From: Flectonema sp. DT1601
Lineage: Eukaryota; Euglenozoa; Diplonemea; Diplonemida; Diplonemidae
DNA length: 64,000 bases
Assembly (NCBI GenBank): GCA_964019425.1
Contig: OZ025819.1
Coordinates: 682,001 to 746,000 of the forward strand
Reading direction: 5' to 3'
A program made the position numbers and the translations under genes. This document shows positions 1 through 11,345 of this stretch, piece by piece. Numbering within the stretch: position 1 is the stretch's first letter; the number at the start of each line of letters is the position of its first letter. The notes under the pieces are model-generated. The model saw only the letters and a list, made by a program, of their open reading frames with translations. It did no database searches and had not been told where the DNA came from.

Positions 1-1188
1 ACTTCCTTGCGTTGGGTTTGGATCATTGCAAACCTGGTTCTGGGCCGCATCACAAGGGTTGGCATCACACTCATTCTTTGAACAGGTTGCTGGACCATCG
101 ATCTTAGTGATAGAAGTGTCTGACTTGCAAGTGCACACGAAATCATGAAGAGAGTTTGCAGCCTCACTTGGATCGTTACAGGTTTGATCGGAACCACACG
201 GAGTGGAATCGCACTCTTTGGTTTCACAAGTTGCCTGTCCACCAGTTGCAACAATTGAAGAATATTTATCACAAGTACAAGTGTAGTCATTTGTCTTGCT
301 GGTGTCTGGATCATTGCAAGTCTGCTTAGCTCCACAGGGGTTACTGTCGCACTCATTGCTACCACTTGGTGTCATGGTGCATCCGCTTGGGGTTTCACCG
401 TACTTCCCGACATTTTTATCGTAGCCGTCACCTTTACCCATTTTACCGAAGTTACCAGCACTCTCGTAGTTACAAATCAGGTACACGTTGAGGAACCCGC
501 CTCCTTCAACGTGACACAATCCACATCCTACTTTGGTAGTGTCTTTCCAAACAACTTGAGTCATGTGACCAGTTGTACCACTCTCAGTAGCAGTGTTGTA
601 ATCCCAACATCCTTCTTCACTACAATACCAACTGATGACACCGTTAGCTGGGTCCCAATTATGTAAGTCAGCATTCCCTCCAACTGATGCTAAGTTTTCA
701 CCAAGTCTTCCCTTTGAGTACTGTGGAGGCTTGTTGTGATCAAGGTCCTGTCTGGAACAAGTTCTCTTAAATCCACTACTCCCTACAGAGTAAGCAGCGA
801 TATCATTATCGTAAATGAGAGGACAGGCTCCATGTTCGGCACGATACTCATTGTGTTTGGCCACAACACTGTCGATCTGCCACTGCGCAAGAGAGGAGTA
901 GCAGTCTGTTTTGGTCTTTCCAGTGCAGGAACCAGTCTTTGCAGCAGTCGGTGCCGGCACTGGAGCACCAGGAGGACAAGTGCAATCACATCTTCCGTTG
1001 TTGCAGTTGCTGTAGGTGACAATCTTCGCACATCCATAAGTGTTCGCCATGTCCTTACATGTGTAACCTCCATCACACATATCGCTACAAACTGGACCAC
1101 TCCCAACACAAACCACCTTAGACGAGTCACATTGAGCATTCGAGAGCAAGGCTGCCCCCATGAGGACAGAAAGTTTTAAAAGCTTCAT
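1..1188 (-). CDS. CAP/SCP-domain secreted protein with EGF-like Cys-rich repeats (3' end beyond window)
   Basis: The frame is open from an ATG at 1186-1188 to the window edge (396 codons, no stop), so the C-terminus is missing. Residues 1-20 look like a signal peptide. A short Cys-rich segment and a Pro/Ala linker (PGAPVPAPTAA) lead into a CAP domain at about 100-245, with the family signatures GHMTQVVW and YLICNYE. After it come at least three units of roughly 38 residues with the pattern ECDSNPCG..QTCNDP...YTCTC, resembling EGF-like or other disulfide-rich extracellular modules. CAP proteins are secreted or surface proteins of varied role (lipid binding, protease-like or effector roles); the exact job is unknown. 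The N-terminal 270 residues are nearly identical to the gene at 2357-3256, offset by 2068 bp with no net indel, so the pair is a recent tandem duplication with different C-termini. Confidence 0.85.
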   Translation of the reverse strand, partial: MKLLKLSVLMGAALLSNAQCDSSKVVCVGSGPVCSDMCDGGYTCKDMANTYGCAKIVTYSNCNNGRCDCTCPPGAPVPAPTAAKTGSCTGKTKTDCYSSLAQWQIDSVVAKHNEYRAEHGACPLIYDNDIAAYSVGSSGFKRTCSRQDLDHNKPPQYSKGRLGENLASVGGNADLHNWDPANGVISWYCSEEGCWDYNTATESGTTGHMTQVVWKDTTKVGCGLCHVEGGGFLNVYLICNYESAGNFGKMGKGDGYDKNVGKYGETPSGCTMTPSGSNECDSNPCGAKQTCNDPDTSKTNDYTCTCDKYSSIVATGGQATCETKECDSTPCGSDQTCNDPSEAANSLHDFVCTCKSDTSITKIDGPATCSKNECDANPCDAAQNQVCNDPNPTQGS

Positions 1189-1604
1189 AGTTATCTGTTT
1201 TTAGAGAATTAAGTAAATAGAGTAGAAGTGACAACTCACAACAGGTATAATGTTGTTTAGTTGGAATAGCGTCTGCTAACAATAACCTGTTTCTTGAGAT
1301 CAAATAAAATAATAATTCAGAACAACAAAACAACTTTGAATTAAGAACCTACAACAGATTGGTTAGCAAATAAAAAAAAGGAAGAATACTTTGTTCACTC
1401 AATCAAATCACAGAAAGTATTCTTGCACGAGATCTGTAAAGTTAACATTAGTTGTAAGTCACACAAATAGCTGCTGACTGTCTTGTGTGATGAGACAGTT
1501 TTGATATCTCAACACGATCAGAGTCACAACCCAAGGAACCCTCTGAGGGTGAACAGAATCGATACGTTAGGATTCCCCTGATTAGAGATCCATCAAAAGA
1601 GTTG
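1189..1604. repeat. Duplicated upstream region of the CAP genes, copy 1
   Basis: This stretch upstream of the first CAP gene is nearly identical to 3257-3676 upstream of the second. The main difference is a small insertion near 3287 in copy 2. The match ends at the sequence ATCCATCAAAAG in both copies, after which they differ. It therefore marks the upstream edge of the tandem duplication and probably contains the shared promoter and 5' UTR. Confidence 0.85.
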
Positions 1605-1697
1605 TATGAGTACTCCGAGTGGTAACTCTACAAAACTAAAGGATGACTGACTAAGAATAGTTTGTTCATATCTTCAACTGAAAGAATTCAGTTTCCT
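1604..1697 (+). repeat. Copy of sequence that flanks the LSU rRNA fragment at 6 kb
   Basis: About 94 bp starting GTTGTATGAGTACTCC match 6103-6194 almost exactly; there the sequence directly follows recognisable LSU rRNA. It may be a divergent continuation of LSU rRNA or a spacer carried with it. From about 1698 to 2356 the sequence is only loosely similar to 6195-6830, and I see no gene in it. Confidence 0.7.
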
Positions 1698-2356
1698 AAA
1701 ACTAATACTGAACTGAATCATTACATTACATTACTTATTGTGTATCACTGATTGAATCAAACCAACATTGGGTAAACAGGGAAGGGGAGGTGAAAAGAAT
1801 ATCAAACTGATGAATAGGACTGCCCATCACCACTATTTTAGAATAGATCTCGACAGAAACGATATTCTTTTTTTTTTTACAAATTTGAATAACACACTCG
1901 AGTTTGTCTGCCGTAATTATCATCATGGAAGTGATGAAGGGCAACTCTTGTGAATAATTCGGAAGCCCATGAAGGGAGGTAACTTGATACTTGTTATTAA
2001 ATATTAAAAAACGTGAAACAGTTGGTATCCATTCGTAAATAAATAGACTCAAAATGGAATTATTAGATATTTAAAAATATTATTAAAAAAAGGAAAAAGA
2101 TAAATTATCCGAAAAAGTAAAAATTGCGGATAACGGTACCGGTCTGATGCAAGAGAAGAGATCTCCTATCTTTTCCATGCACATCCACCAGACACACGTC
2201 GTAACCAAAGATAGTAATTAAATATTTCCACACTATCTTACAATACGCTCGTAGAGGGAGGTGGTACCCGTTACTGAAGACATGAAATCTCCGACAGGAG
2301 GGAAAAAGTATCAAATTTAAATCGCATTTTATAAAGGATAGCTCATCTAGGTTTTG

Positions 2357-3256
2357 TTATAAACAAAGAACAAGCAACAGAGTAAGAGAGAGAGCGAGAG
2401 AGAATAAGGAAGGAGGCAATGAATTGTTACCTCCCGAAGTGGTTCTGCATCCGCTTGGGGTTTCACCGTACTTCCCGACATTTTTATCGTAGCCGCCACC
2501 TTTACCCATACTACCGAAGTTACCAGGTCTCTCGTAGTTACAAATCAGGTACACGTTGAGGAACCCACCTCCTTCAACGTGACACAATCCACATCCTACT
2601 TTGGTAGTGTTTTTCCAAACAACTTGAGTCATGTGACCAGTTGTACCACTCTCAGAAGCAGTGTTGTAATTCCAACATCCTTCTTCACTACAATACCAAC
2701 TGATGACACCGTTAGCTGGGTCCCAATTATGTAAGTCAGCATTCCCTCCAACTGATGCTAAGTTTTCACCAAGTCTTCCCTTTGAGTACTGTGGAGGGTT
2801 GTTGTGACTGAGTGACCGTTGGGAACAAGTTCTCTTAAATCCACTACTCCCTACAGAGTAAGCAGCGATATCATTATCGTAAATGAGAGGACAGGCTCCA
2901 TGTTCGGCACGATACTCATTGTGTTTGGCCACAACACTGTCGATCTGCCACTGCGCAAGAGAAGAGTAGCAGTCTGTCTTGGTCTTTCCCGTGCAGGAAC
3001 CAGTCTTTGCAGCAGTCGGTGCCGGCACTGGAGCACCAGGAGGACAAGTGCAATCACATCTTCCGTTGTTGCAGTTGCCGAAGGTAACGACTTTAGCACA
3101 TCCATAAGTGTTCGCCATGTCCTTACATGTGTAACCTCCATCACACGTATCGCTACAAACTGGACCACTCCCAACACAAACCACCTTAGACGAGTCACAT
3201 TGAGCATTCGAGAGCAAGGCTGCCCCCATGAGGACAGAAAGTTTTAAAAGCTTCAT
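2357..3256 (-). CDS. CAP/SCP-domain protein, probably GPI-anchored
   Basis: A 299-residue single-exon gene starting at ATG 3254-3256. Residues 1-20 are a hydrophobic signal peptide ending near SNAQC. A Cys-rich segment (about 26-72) and a Pro/Ala linker precede the CAP domain (about 102-245). Visible CAP hallmarks are HNEYR, GENLA, the signature GHMTQVVW and YLICNYERPGNF. The last 27 residues are a small-residue stretch (SGGNN) followed by a strongly hydrophobic tail (LFSLALSLTLLLVLCL), which is the form of a GPI-attachment signal. Anchoring at the cell surface is thus inferred. Unlike its tandem paralogue at 1-1188 it lacks the EGF-like repeats, so the two copies differ in how they would be displayed. 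No intron is evident. Confidence 0.88.
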   Translation of the reverse strand: MKLLKLSVLMGAALLSNAQCDSSKVVCVGSGPVCSDTCDGGYTCKDMANTYGCAKVVTFGNCNNGRCDCTCPPGAPVPAPTAAKTGSCTGKTKTDCYSSLAQWQIDSVVAKHNEYRAEHGACPLIYDNDIAAYSVGSSGFKRTCSQRSLSHNNPPQYSKGRLGENLASVGGNADLHNWDPANGVISWYCSEEGCWNYNTASESGTTGHMTQVVWKNTTKVGCGLCHVEGGGFLNVYLICNYERPGNFGSMGKGGGYDKNVGKYGETPSGCRTTSGGNNSLPPSLFSLALSLTLLLVLCL

Positions 3257-3676
3257 AGTTATCTGTTTTTAGAGAATTAAGTAAATACGACAACCAGAGT
3301 AGAAGTGACAACTCACAACAGGTATAATGTTGTTTAGTTGGAATAGCGTCTGCTAACAATAACCTGTTTCTTGAGATCAAATAAAATAATAATTCAGAAC
3401 AACAAAACAACTTTGAATTAAGAACCTACAACAGATTGGTAAGCAAATAAAAAAAAGGAAGAATACTTTGTTCACTCAATCAAATCACAGAAAGTATTCT
3501 TGCACGAGATCTGTAAAGTTAACATTAGTTGTAAGTCACACAAATAGCTGCTGACTGTCTTGTGTGATGAGACAGTTTTGATATCTCAACACGATCAGAG
3601 TCACAACCCAAGGAACCCTCTGAGGGTGAACAGAATCGATACGTTAGGATTCCCCTGATTAGAGATCCATCAAAAG
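3257..3676. repeat. Duplicated upstream region of the CAP genes, copy 2
   Basis: Near-identical to 1189-1604 (see that entry). The identity breaks at 3676; beyond it the sequence is unrelated to that following copy 1. Confidence 0.85.
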
Positions 3677-4009
3677 GATGCTACTGAACCTTCGAATTCG
3701 ATCTCAGTTAGCAATCCTATCGATGATGAAGTAAGACAGTATCCCTACAAATGATTAAAGATAACAGCAAAGACATATTGGAGACACTACCACATTTCTT
3801 TTTACTTTGTGGTATTTTTCGAAATAACAGGACGGGAGACTACAGACAAATATGTACTAACCACACTTTTTAATTTGTAGTACGTGAGCCCATAATAAAA
3901 AATGGTCGCATTAAAAATAAGGGGCAACAAAATAAAGTATAAAAGAAATAAAAAAACGCAAAAAAAAAAAAAATGAAATTTTTTGTTATGAAATACCAGA
4001 TGTGTTCAG

Positions 4010-4042
<33 letters not shown>

Positions 4043-5307
4043 CAAAATCAGCTTTCCCCATGTGAAATAATCAAAAAGATAACCTCCTAGCTGCCGCAGA
4101 TGCCGAATTAAAAAAAACAGATTGGGGCAAACAGAAAGATGCAACTAAAACAAATGCCTGTCAAACACGCAGAGGCGGTGTAAAGGAATAAATCGATACT
4201 TTTTAGAGGAGTGAAGGGAGGAAACAGAAGAGTGTAGCACTGTCACTCTTTTTCAACTGGTAACTTAGTTAGCATTAATGATCAAAATAACAAAATTTCA
4301 ATCAAATGCAAAAATTCGTACGACGACAACCAAATAACGGTTGATTTCGGACTAAAATTAAATATCTTTCTTGGACCATTTCCCTTACCCAGTCAGCGAA
4401 GAAAGTAAGGGGCCCGCATCAGTCAAGGACCCAATCGCGAAGATTGTAGTTTTATAGCTTCGGCTCCCACCTCGCCCAGAGGCTAACAGGTTGAAAACAA
4501 CTAAAGAAAAAAAAAAAAGAGAAATGATCTGAGGGTGGGGAAAGATGAAAAAAAATAAAAAATCTTTTTTATTGCGTACACAGCATCTTTCTTTATAATA
4601 CGACCTTTTGTGCCATACCACTAATGAAAATAGAAACTCAAGGAACAGTACCGAGGATCGTTCACCCAGTTGTCCAAAGCATTATAATTGTACTGTGGGC
4701 TTACCGAAAAGCTTTAGAAATGTACCACAAAAATTGGGCAGCACATAGCCATACTCAGCAAAAGATCAGGTAAGATGACAGTCAGTTTGTAGTCATAACT
4801 TCAACGGATTCGGTAAGTCATTGGAAAAAAAGAAAAAGGAGGAAAAAAAACAATAAAAACGAGCTCTCTCTCTCTCTCTCTCCAGAAACGGGTTCAGTGG
4901 CCTAAGTGGAGAGGTGCAACCAAACCAAAGCTAAAGATATACCGAGAAAGAAAGAAAGAAAAAGAGAAGAAGAAAAAAAAAAAAAAGAGAAAATCGTTTT
5001 AGTTTCATAAAATACAAACAGTGGTGCATAACATAAAAAACGATAATTTTAACTTTAAGTTTAATTTAGCCCTTCAAAGTAACTATTTAGGTTTCGAGAG
5101 TAATCCATATACCTCTTTACCTTATATAATGGAGTTGATACTTGGTTTTTTTTTTGAATAGGCTTACAGTTACAATAAATAATTTTTGTCTCACCCCAAA
5201 AAATAAGAAGATTTTCAAAGGGAGCTTAACAATAAAAATAAAGGAAAAGGAATGCGTACGGCTAAAATGGGGTCTGCGGGTATTTTTTTTTTTTTCCGAT
5301 CGCCGAA

Positions 5308-5341
<34 letters not shown>

Positions 5342-5764
5342 AAAAAATTAAAAAATTAAAAAAAAAAAAAAAGGGAGACCAGTGTCTAAGTTGGTAGAAC
5401 ATTTCTTCAAAATGAAATGACCTTCTTACAGAACGTCCCGATGTTTAAAAAAAGGGGGAAGTAGAATATTTACTACCAAAAATAAGTGGAAAGTCAGCAA
5501 ATAAATTTGTTAATTCGTAATGTGATCAGAATATCACAGCACCGACTGTAATTTCGCTGTAAAAACTACAGTAAAAGAAAAAAAAAATAATAATAATATA
5601 ACCTTTTTCAAGACCGACCCAATCCGTAGCAACCTCCAAAGACAGACAGATTGCAAACCTCAGTTGTCCTTTAGTTTTTTAAACTCAACATTGCTGTAAA
5701 TAGTATCATCAGGTATTTTAGATAGAAGCAGAGGACGAATAAAATCGAAAAGGCCTCTGCTACC
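3677..5764. other. AT-rich intergenic DNA with homopolymer runs
   Basis: No gene is supported here. The stretch contains poly(T) and poly(A) runs (for example 4013-4042 and 5310-5338), a (CT)n microsatellite near 4864-4882, and the 150-bp dispersed repeat listed separately. Short open frames over these runs are low-complexity Lys or Phe strings. Confidence 0.7.
4990..5130 (-). repeat. Dispersed repeat, partner at 57055-57200
   Basis: The reverse complement contains AGAGGTATATGGATTACTCT followed by CGAAACCTAAATAGTTACTT, which recurs in plus orientation at about 57058-57110 with few changes. The similarity fades over about 150 bp. It has no coding content that I can see, and its origin is unknown. 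Confidence 0.7.
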
Positions 5765-6110
5765 CAACTAGAGTGGTCGCTCATCAGATCCCACAAAGGG
5801 TGTCGGTTCATCTAGACAGCAGGACGGTGGCCATGGAAGTCGGCATCCGATAATGAGTGTGTAACAACTCACCTGCCGAATGAACCGGTCCCGAAAATGG
5901 ATGATGCTCAAGCGATCCACCCATAGTCGGCCGAGGTCCGGTATTCAAAAACCGGCCTTGAGGAGGAGTGCGTGATCCATGCCGCGATGGAATTGGCGTG
6001 AGCCTTTCTGGAGCGTGGATGAGTACAGATCTTGGTTGTAGTAGCGAATATTCAATGGAGAACATTGAAGGCCGAAGTGGAGAAGGTTTCCGTGACAACA
6101 GCAGTTGTAT
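5765..6110 (+). rRNA. Fragment of cytosolic LSU (28S-like) rRNA, GTPase-centre region onward
   Basis: The segment reads collinearly with eukaryotic nuclear LSU rRNA. It begins near GCTCATCAGATCCCACAAAG, runs through GACAGCAGGACGGTGGCCAT and GTGTGTAACAACTCACCTGC, and ends with CAGATCTTGG, AGCGAATATTCAA and GAAGGCCGAAGTGGAGAAGG. This is the helix 42-44 GTPase-associated centre and the following helices. The closing stem keeps perfect pairing (CGGTTCAT with ATGAACCG), although both arms differ from the usual sequence. That argues for real rRNA ancestry rather than random decay. No other LSU or SSU parts adjoin it, so it is an isolated piece, either a pseudogene-like insertion or part of a fragmented gene. 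Flanking copy at 1604-1697. Confidence 0.88.
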
Positions 6111-6599
6111 GAGTACTCCGAGTGGTAACTCTACAAAACTAAAGGATAACTGACTAAGAATAGTTTGTTCATATCTTCAACTGAAAGAATTCAGCTTTGA
6201 TTTAACAGCCTTAAACTAATTATCGAGCAAGGGAGAATGAAAGAAAAAAAGGGGTGAAAGAAAGAAGTTATGCACCGTAATGAACAGGGAAACCTACTAC
6301 AGAACTAATCCGTTGGGATAAGTTTCTCGGCAGCAACGTTCTTTTTACAAAAAAAAAGGGGGGGGGGAAAGGGAAATAACAAATAAAAACACTATTTATC
6401 GAAGTCAGGAAGTCAAACTTCTGGAGAAGCTCACTGGGTACCAGTAGTAGTCATTCGACACCACAACCGTGAGACTCCAACGGATGTTAATCGAGACCAG
6501 AAGTTGACTACCAAACCAACCACATGCACAAATCAGGCAGTGTAAGAGACGGCTGATATCGCCGGTTTTTCGTCGTGGAATAAAAGATTTCACTGAGGC

Positions 6600-6840
6600 G
6601 ATGAAAGGCAACTTTTTTTGAAAAATAAAGAATGGAGGGAGGTGGTACCAGTTTTCGAAGGTATACCCCCGACAGGGAGAACTTTGACAGGGAGAGGGGA
6701 AAACATCGAATTTAAGTCGCATTTTATAAAAAGGGTAAACTCATAGAAGATACGTCATAAGCAAAGAACAAGCAACAGAATAAGAGAGAGCGCGAAAAGA
6801 TTGACGCAATGAGAACCCACCGTAGGGGAAGATACAATGC
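6600..6840 (-). pseudogene. Possible remnant of a third CAP-gene 3' flank
   Basis: Sequence at 6630-6800 (GGAGGTGGTACC, CGCATTTTATAAA, CAAAGAACAAGCAACAGA, TAAGAGAGAG) parallels 2255-2400, which contains the 3' flank and stop region of the CAP gene at 2357. The homology dies out just where CAP coding sequence would begin. This suggests a decayed or deleted third tandem copy, but only the flank is left and it is diverged, so the call is tentative. Confidence 0.4.
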
Positions 6841-7059
6841 AAGTATATTTTTATTTGTTTGTTTGTTTATGGTGGTGTACCATGCCTTTTATTATCATTT
6901 TCTCTAAGGAAAGGTTTTGATAAATAATAATAATCAACAATTAGAAAGCAACCCAACAAGAACAGTAATTTACAGCGATCTTCAACATCGAGACGAGGAG
7001 ATTGCAAACCTTCGAGTCGCGACTTTTTCTAATCTTTTTTTTTTTTTTTTTTATATACA

Positions 7060-7545
7060 CAAGTAGTACACCATACTTCAAAATGCTAAAACTGGATTGG
7101 GTCACAACATGAAATACGATAATTTAAAGATACAGTGAACTTTATAAGTTAGCTTTTTGTTGAAGTAAGAGCCTCTGAGTAGTTATTAGAATACGAGTTA
7201 TGAAACCATTCAGATAAAACTTATATTTTAATGATTGCGCAAAAGGGAAGCAGACAACACTCGACATAATAAATAAACAGCCTAATCTGAATAGTTTCTT
7301 CTTCATCAGAGCAAAAAAAAAAAAAATAATAACGGTCACACCATCACATAAAACGGAAGGTACTCCCGCGGGGGAAACTCAACCGCAAGCCTTCTTTCGA
7401 AAATCCTAACGAGTTTTCTTATTTTGGCACAAAGAAAAGTATTTTCCATTTTATGTTTTTTTTTCGATGGTGTACCTTGCTTTAAAATACCCGAACTGCA
7501 TTGCATCAAAACATAACGATAACATCATGTCAACATATAATAACC

Positions 7546-7592
<47 letters not shown>

Positions 7593-7740
7593 AAAAAATG
7601 GTACAGTAGAAGTCAAACACATCACATAAAAAAAAGGGGAAGATATTCCGGCGGGGGAAACTCTACCGCAAGCCTTGTTTCGAAAAATCTCCCAACAAAA
7701 AAAATCCGCGCGAGTTTTCTATCTTTTTTGAAGCGAGAAA
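7060..7740. repeat. Diverged tandem duplication, about 390-bp period
   Basis: Two diverged units: GTACACCATACTTCAAAATG near 7068 parallels GTGTACCTTGCTTTAAAATA near 7470, and CGGGGGAAACTCAACCGCAA near 7367 parallels CGGGGGAAACTCTACCGCAA near 7655. A third partial start may lie near 7780. A (GA)n microsatellite at about 7548-7588 sits in the second unit. No coding potential is seen. Confidence 0.6.
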
Positions 7741-8064
7741 AAAAAAAAAAAAAAATCCGCAGAATATTTTCCCTTCTTTGGGTGATGCACTATACTTTAT
7801 TCACCCTGTCAATTTGGAGGAGGACATGGTGTTGCGTAAAAAGAAAAAAAAGCATACACATCTTGCAGTAATTACATTTTCAAAAACAAAAAATGAAGAA
7901 GTTGTAAGTAATCAACCTGACAAAACTAGAACGAGAAAACATAACACATTTTTTAGCTACGATCGACATCGATATTTTTTTTTTCTTTTTTTCGCACAAA
8001 AATCATTGCGCGATCCAACAATGCAAGTGAAAACCAAATCTTAGTAAGCAATGATATAGCGGAG

Positions 8065-8135
8065 GCTATACGACAGCAGGCTGTACGACAGCAGGCTATA
8101 CGACAGCAGGCTATACGACAGCAGGCTGTACGACG
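8065..8135. repeat. 15-bp minisatellite
   Basis: About 4.5 units of AGGCTATACGACAGC with a T/G variant position. It lies in a gene-free stretch and ends in an imperfect palindrome around GTACGACGCACGCCGTAC. Confidence 0.9.
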
Positions 8136-11100
8136 CACGCCGTACAGCATATAAGGAAGAGAAAATTGTCATCGGGGGCTCCAAAGACGTCACCTCAAAG
8201 TATAAAAGACGCAAGTCCACTGTTTTTTTCTGTTTGCATGGCACTAATTGCCTTGCAGAAGTTAGCCATCTGTCCCATTGACGTACTCTTACTCAAAGTA
8301 ATTGAGCAGCTGCTGTATCGGTCAAAAAGGGATACAAAATAAACATTCACGAGTGATCCTCACAGTGAGTGGTCCGTGTGGAGAAAAGCACAAGTTCCCC
8401 AAAACGAAAACCTGCGAAAAAAATATTTTTCAAGTCTTGCTAACTAAATCCCTAAAAGGAGGCAGGAGGTCAGAAGGTCGAAATATCTATTTAGGAGCAA
8501 GAAAAAAAGGGGGGCGAGAAGAAAAAGAAAAGGGGAGCAATAACGATCTGCGTGAAACTGACTAAAGGGGGAGTATAACAAGCCAAGAGAAAATCGATAT
8601 GCATGACGTAACTGAGCTAGCGGTGGCGGGCTCTATCTTGAATTGCTGCACTATTTGAGGAAACAACTAACTTCAGGAAGAAAGTTCACTTCACGCAACA
8701 AAAAAAAAATTGGGAAACCCTCTGTTTCCGTACAAAGTTTATGATTCGATAATTTCAATACAAAGGTTTGAAAAAACCGCCCTACTTGAGAAATAACAAA
8801 GTAATCCTCTTTATGGGACTTCTGAGTACATGCAATTGCGTCTTGTTGACACACAGAAACCCTTCGGGAAGTACTGCGCTCTTGATAATTCAAGGTTAAG
8901 ACTGAGAATACATCAGAATAGGTTGGGTTGAAGCACAACCCTGGTTGAAAATGATAGAATAGAATACAATCAGAATTTGAAGCACGACCCAACCTACAGA
9001 AATTTTGAGGCTGGTTTGAAAATATAATGATTGTGGAGCTGGCGGTTTTTTTTTTCGAAACTTTTTGTGTTGAAAAATCAGCGAATTTTTGAAAAAAACT
9101 TCGTGCAAATTAAATAAGGGTTTTCCCAAAAAAAAAAAAAAAAAATAATTTTAAATTCCCGGTGTGAAAACGAAATAATTAACGCAAAGAAAAAAATCGC
9201 AGGATTTTTTTTTTTTTGAATTAGTAATCGTCCTCTCTTTGAGAACTTTCTATTTCTAAATTAATAGATTACTTCCGATGGGGGAAAAAAAAGAGAAAAA
9301 AAAAAGAAGGAAAAAAAGGGATAAAAAATCAACACTTGCCTTCCAGCAGAAGAGTGAGTGGGAAAAGATTCTTACACCCCTCATTCTTCAGCTTCTCCCT
9401 ATCCACGAATGCCAAAGGTCAATCATCGTCTCTCAACACAAAAAAAAAAAAAAAAAAATATCAAAAATCTGCGTATAAACGATGCTGGCTAAGGTCGCAT
9501 AATCAAATAATCAAGTAAATCAAGCAGCAGTCAATGCAGATAACAAGTACAAAGAAAGGAAAGAAAAAAGGAGAAAGAGGACAACAATTTACCGGCAAAG
9601 AACATAGAAATAAGAAAGACCTAAGGCAAACTCTCGCTGCTGTAACCTAGAGGCAGTGTACCCTTTCTTTTTTTTTACTTTTTTTTTTTTTGATTCTGAA
9701 TCTGACCAACAAAAAGTTTTCAACAAAAAAAGAAAAAAAAAAGAAAAAAAAATCCTTTTCTTTTGTTAATTTAGTCTTTTTTACAAGCTTCCGCCATCAG
9801 TCATGCTTCCTAAGATGTGAGTACTGATGTGAGCTACAAAAAAAGTTTATAAAAAAAATATATTGAAAGCAGTAGTTCACTCAAAGAAATCACAGATGCA
9901 TAATGAGACTCTGAGGGACAAGCAGGATGGATGGCTTTTATTTTATATTTCTTTGTTACAACCAAAAAAAGAATCAGGGCAGGTAGAACAACCGAAATTG
10001 CATCATTTTATTTTTTCAGTTTTTTTTTTTTTTTTTTCCCGAAACCGGAGGAGAAACAAACACAAAAACAGATAACATTTTAATTATTTAGTTAGTTATT
10101 TATTTTTTAATTTATTAATTTATATTAAATCACAAAAAAAAATAATGTAAAGGAAAAAGGAAAAAAGGAGGAGGAAGAGAAAAAAAAAACAGACAAGAGT
10201 GCCGTTTCGGCTTCAAAAATACAAAATAAGTAACAAGAAAATAGGAAGGGAGAAACAATACGAGTAAGGTGTAAACTGCTTTAAAAAACATTTCTCTTTT
10301 TTTTTTTTTTTTTTTTTTTCTCCCTCTCTCTCACTGGGATCTTCAAGAAAGATTGAAACTAAAAAAAAAAAAAAAAAACTCCAAAGTATCATAATTTGTT
10401 GGATACTGCGAAAATAAAAATTGAAAAAATATGTGGAAAAATATGTGGAAAAAAATAAATAAATAAAACATAAAGAATAACCTTATATAAATCAGCGTAA
10501 TTATAGTTTTCTTTTATTTTCCCCTCTCTCTCTCAGAGATCTTTAAGAAAAATTAAAGATTTGTGGGGAAGAAAAACTCCAGACTGGCACAATAAAGCAC
10601 GCCACGCCAGTCAACAATCCTATTGAATCGGTTCGTGTGTTGGGAAGAGATTGCATCCCGTAGAAATAATTGAAAACAATGGGAAAAAATAAATATATAG
10701 AAGATCATAGCTTAGTATATGGGTTAACTAGCAGCAGCATAACTTCAGTTTTTTTTTTTTTTTTTTAAATGAGTGAACAAGAACCATTTACAATAATAAA
10801 GCAGTACAATTCTATCAAAGGGAAAATAAATAAGTAAATAAATAATCGGCTAATTTTTTTTTCTTTTTTTTTGTTTGTCACCGCAGCCCGTTTTAGACTT
10901 TTCGATTATGTAGAGAGATGTGCATCGATTAATTTAAAAAAAACACCGCAGAGGGGTCCAGTTCGACTCCCCCCCACGGAGCAGTTTCGGCGAAAATCGT
11001 GGCATTGTCGATTACCCGAACCAAAATGCAAGGAGAATAAAAGACACACTTTTTGGCGACTATGACGCTAAGGATTCTGATAAAAAAAACGTGTGCGGCT

Positions 11101-11215
11101 GGATTAAGAAAAGCTATTTTCTGATACCAAATCAAAAACTAACTATAAACTTAAAAAAGGACGGAATGATTTTGATTCGACAGAAATCGTAAAGTTTACA
11201 AATCAGGAGTTAGAA
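8136..11215. other. AT-rich intergenic DNA, no gene seen
   Basis: Dominated by poly(A)/poly(T) runs with scattered short motifs. Open frames here are low-complexity or shorter than about 115 codons, with no recognisable domain. A B-box-like GTTCGACTCC near 10970 does not sit in a tRNA fold. Confidence 0.7.
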
Positions 11216-11219
11216 TCAA

Positions 11220-11345
11220 AATATAATCTTATATGTATAGAGAAAAAAAACACAATTGTTCTGCCATTCCATAACAGTGGAATACGTAGTTTAATAGCAT
11301 AGATTTATCAAACGCTCTATTTCAAAAGAATTTAGAAATAGTTAG
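11220..11345 (-). mobile_element. Fragment of the 46-54 kb element family
   Basis: The reverse complement contains AAACTACGTATTCCACTGTT, then GCAGAACAATTGTG, and further 3' TTCTTTTGAAATAGA. These parallel the non-coding stretch between the two open frames of the elements at about 48960-49135 and 51970-52145. It is a short, diverged remnant with no coding part. Confidence 0.65.

Noticed and set aside
783-1139. 118-codon frames inside both CAP genes in another frame
   Set aside because: Conserved between copies only because the DNA is duplicated; the CAP frame explains the conservation.
8065-8135. CRISPR-like array
   Set aside because: The units are 15 bp head-to-tail with no spacers, and the genome is eukaryotic; a plain minisatellite.
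10940-11010. Possible tRNA, from a B-box-like GTTCGACTCCCCCC
   Set aside because: The acceptor and anticodon stems do not pair, and no A-box lies at the right distance.
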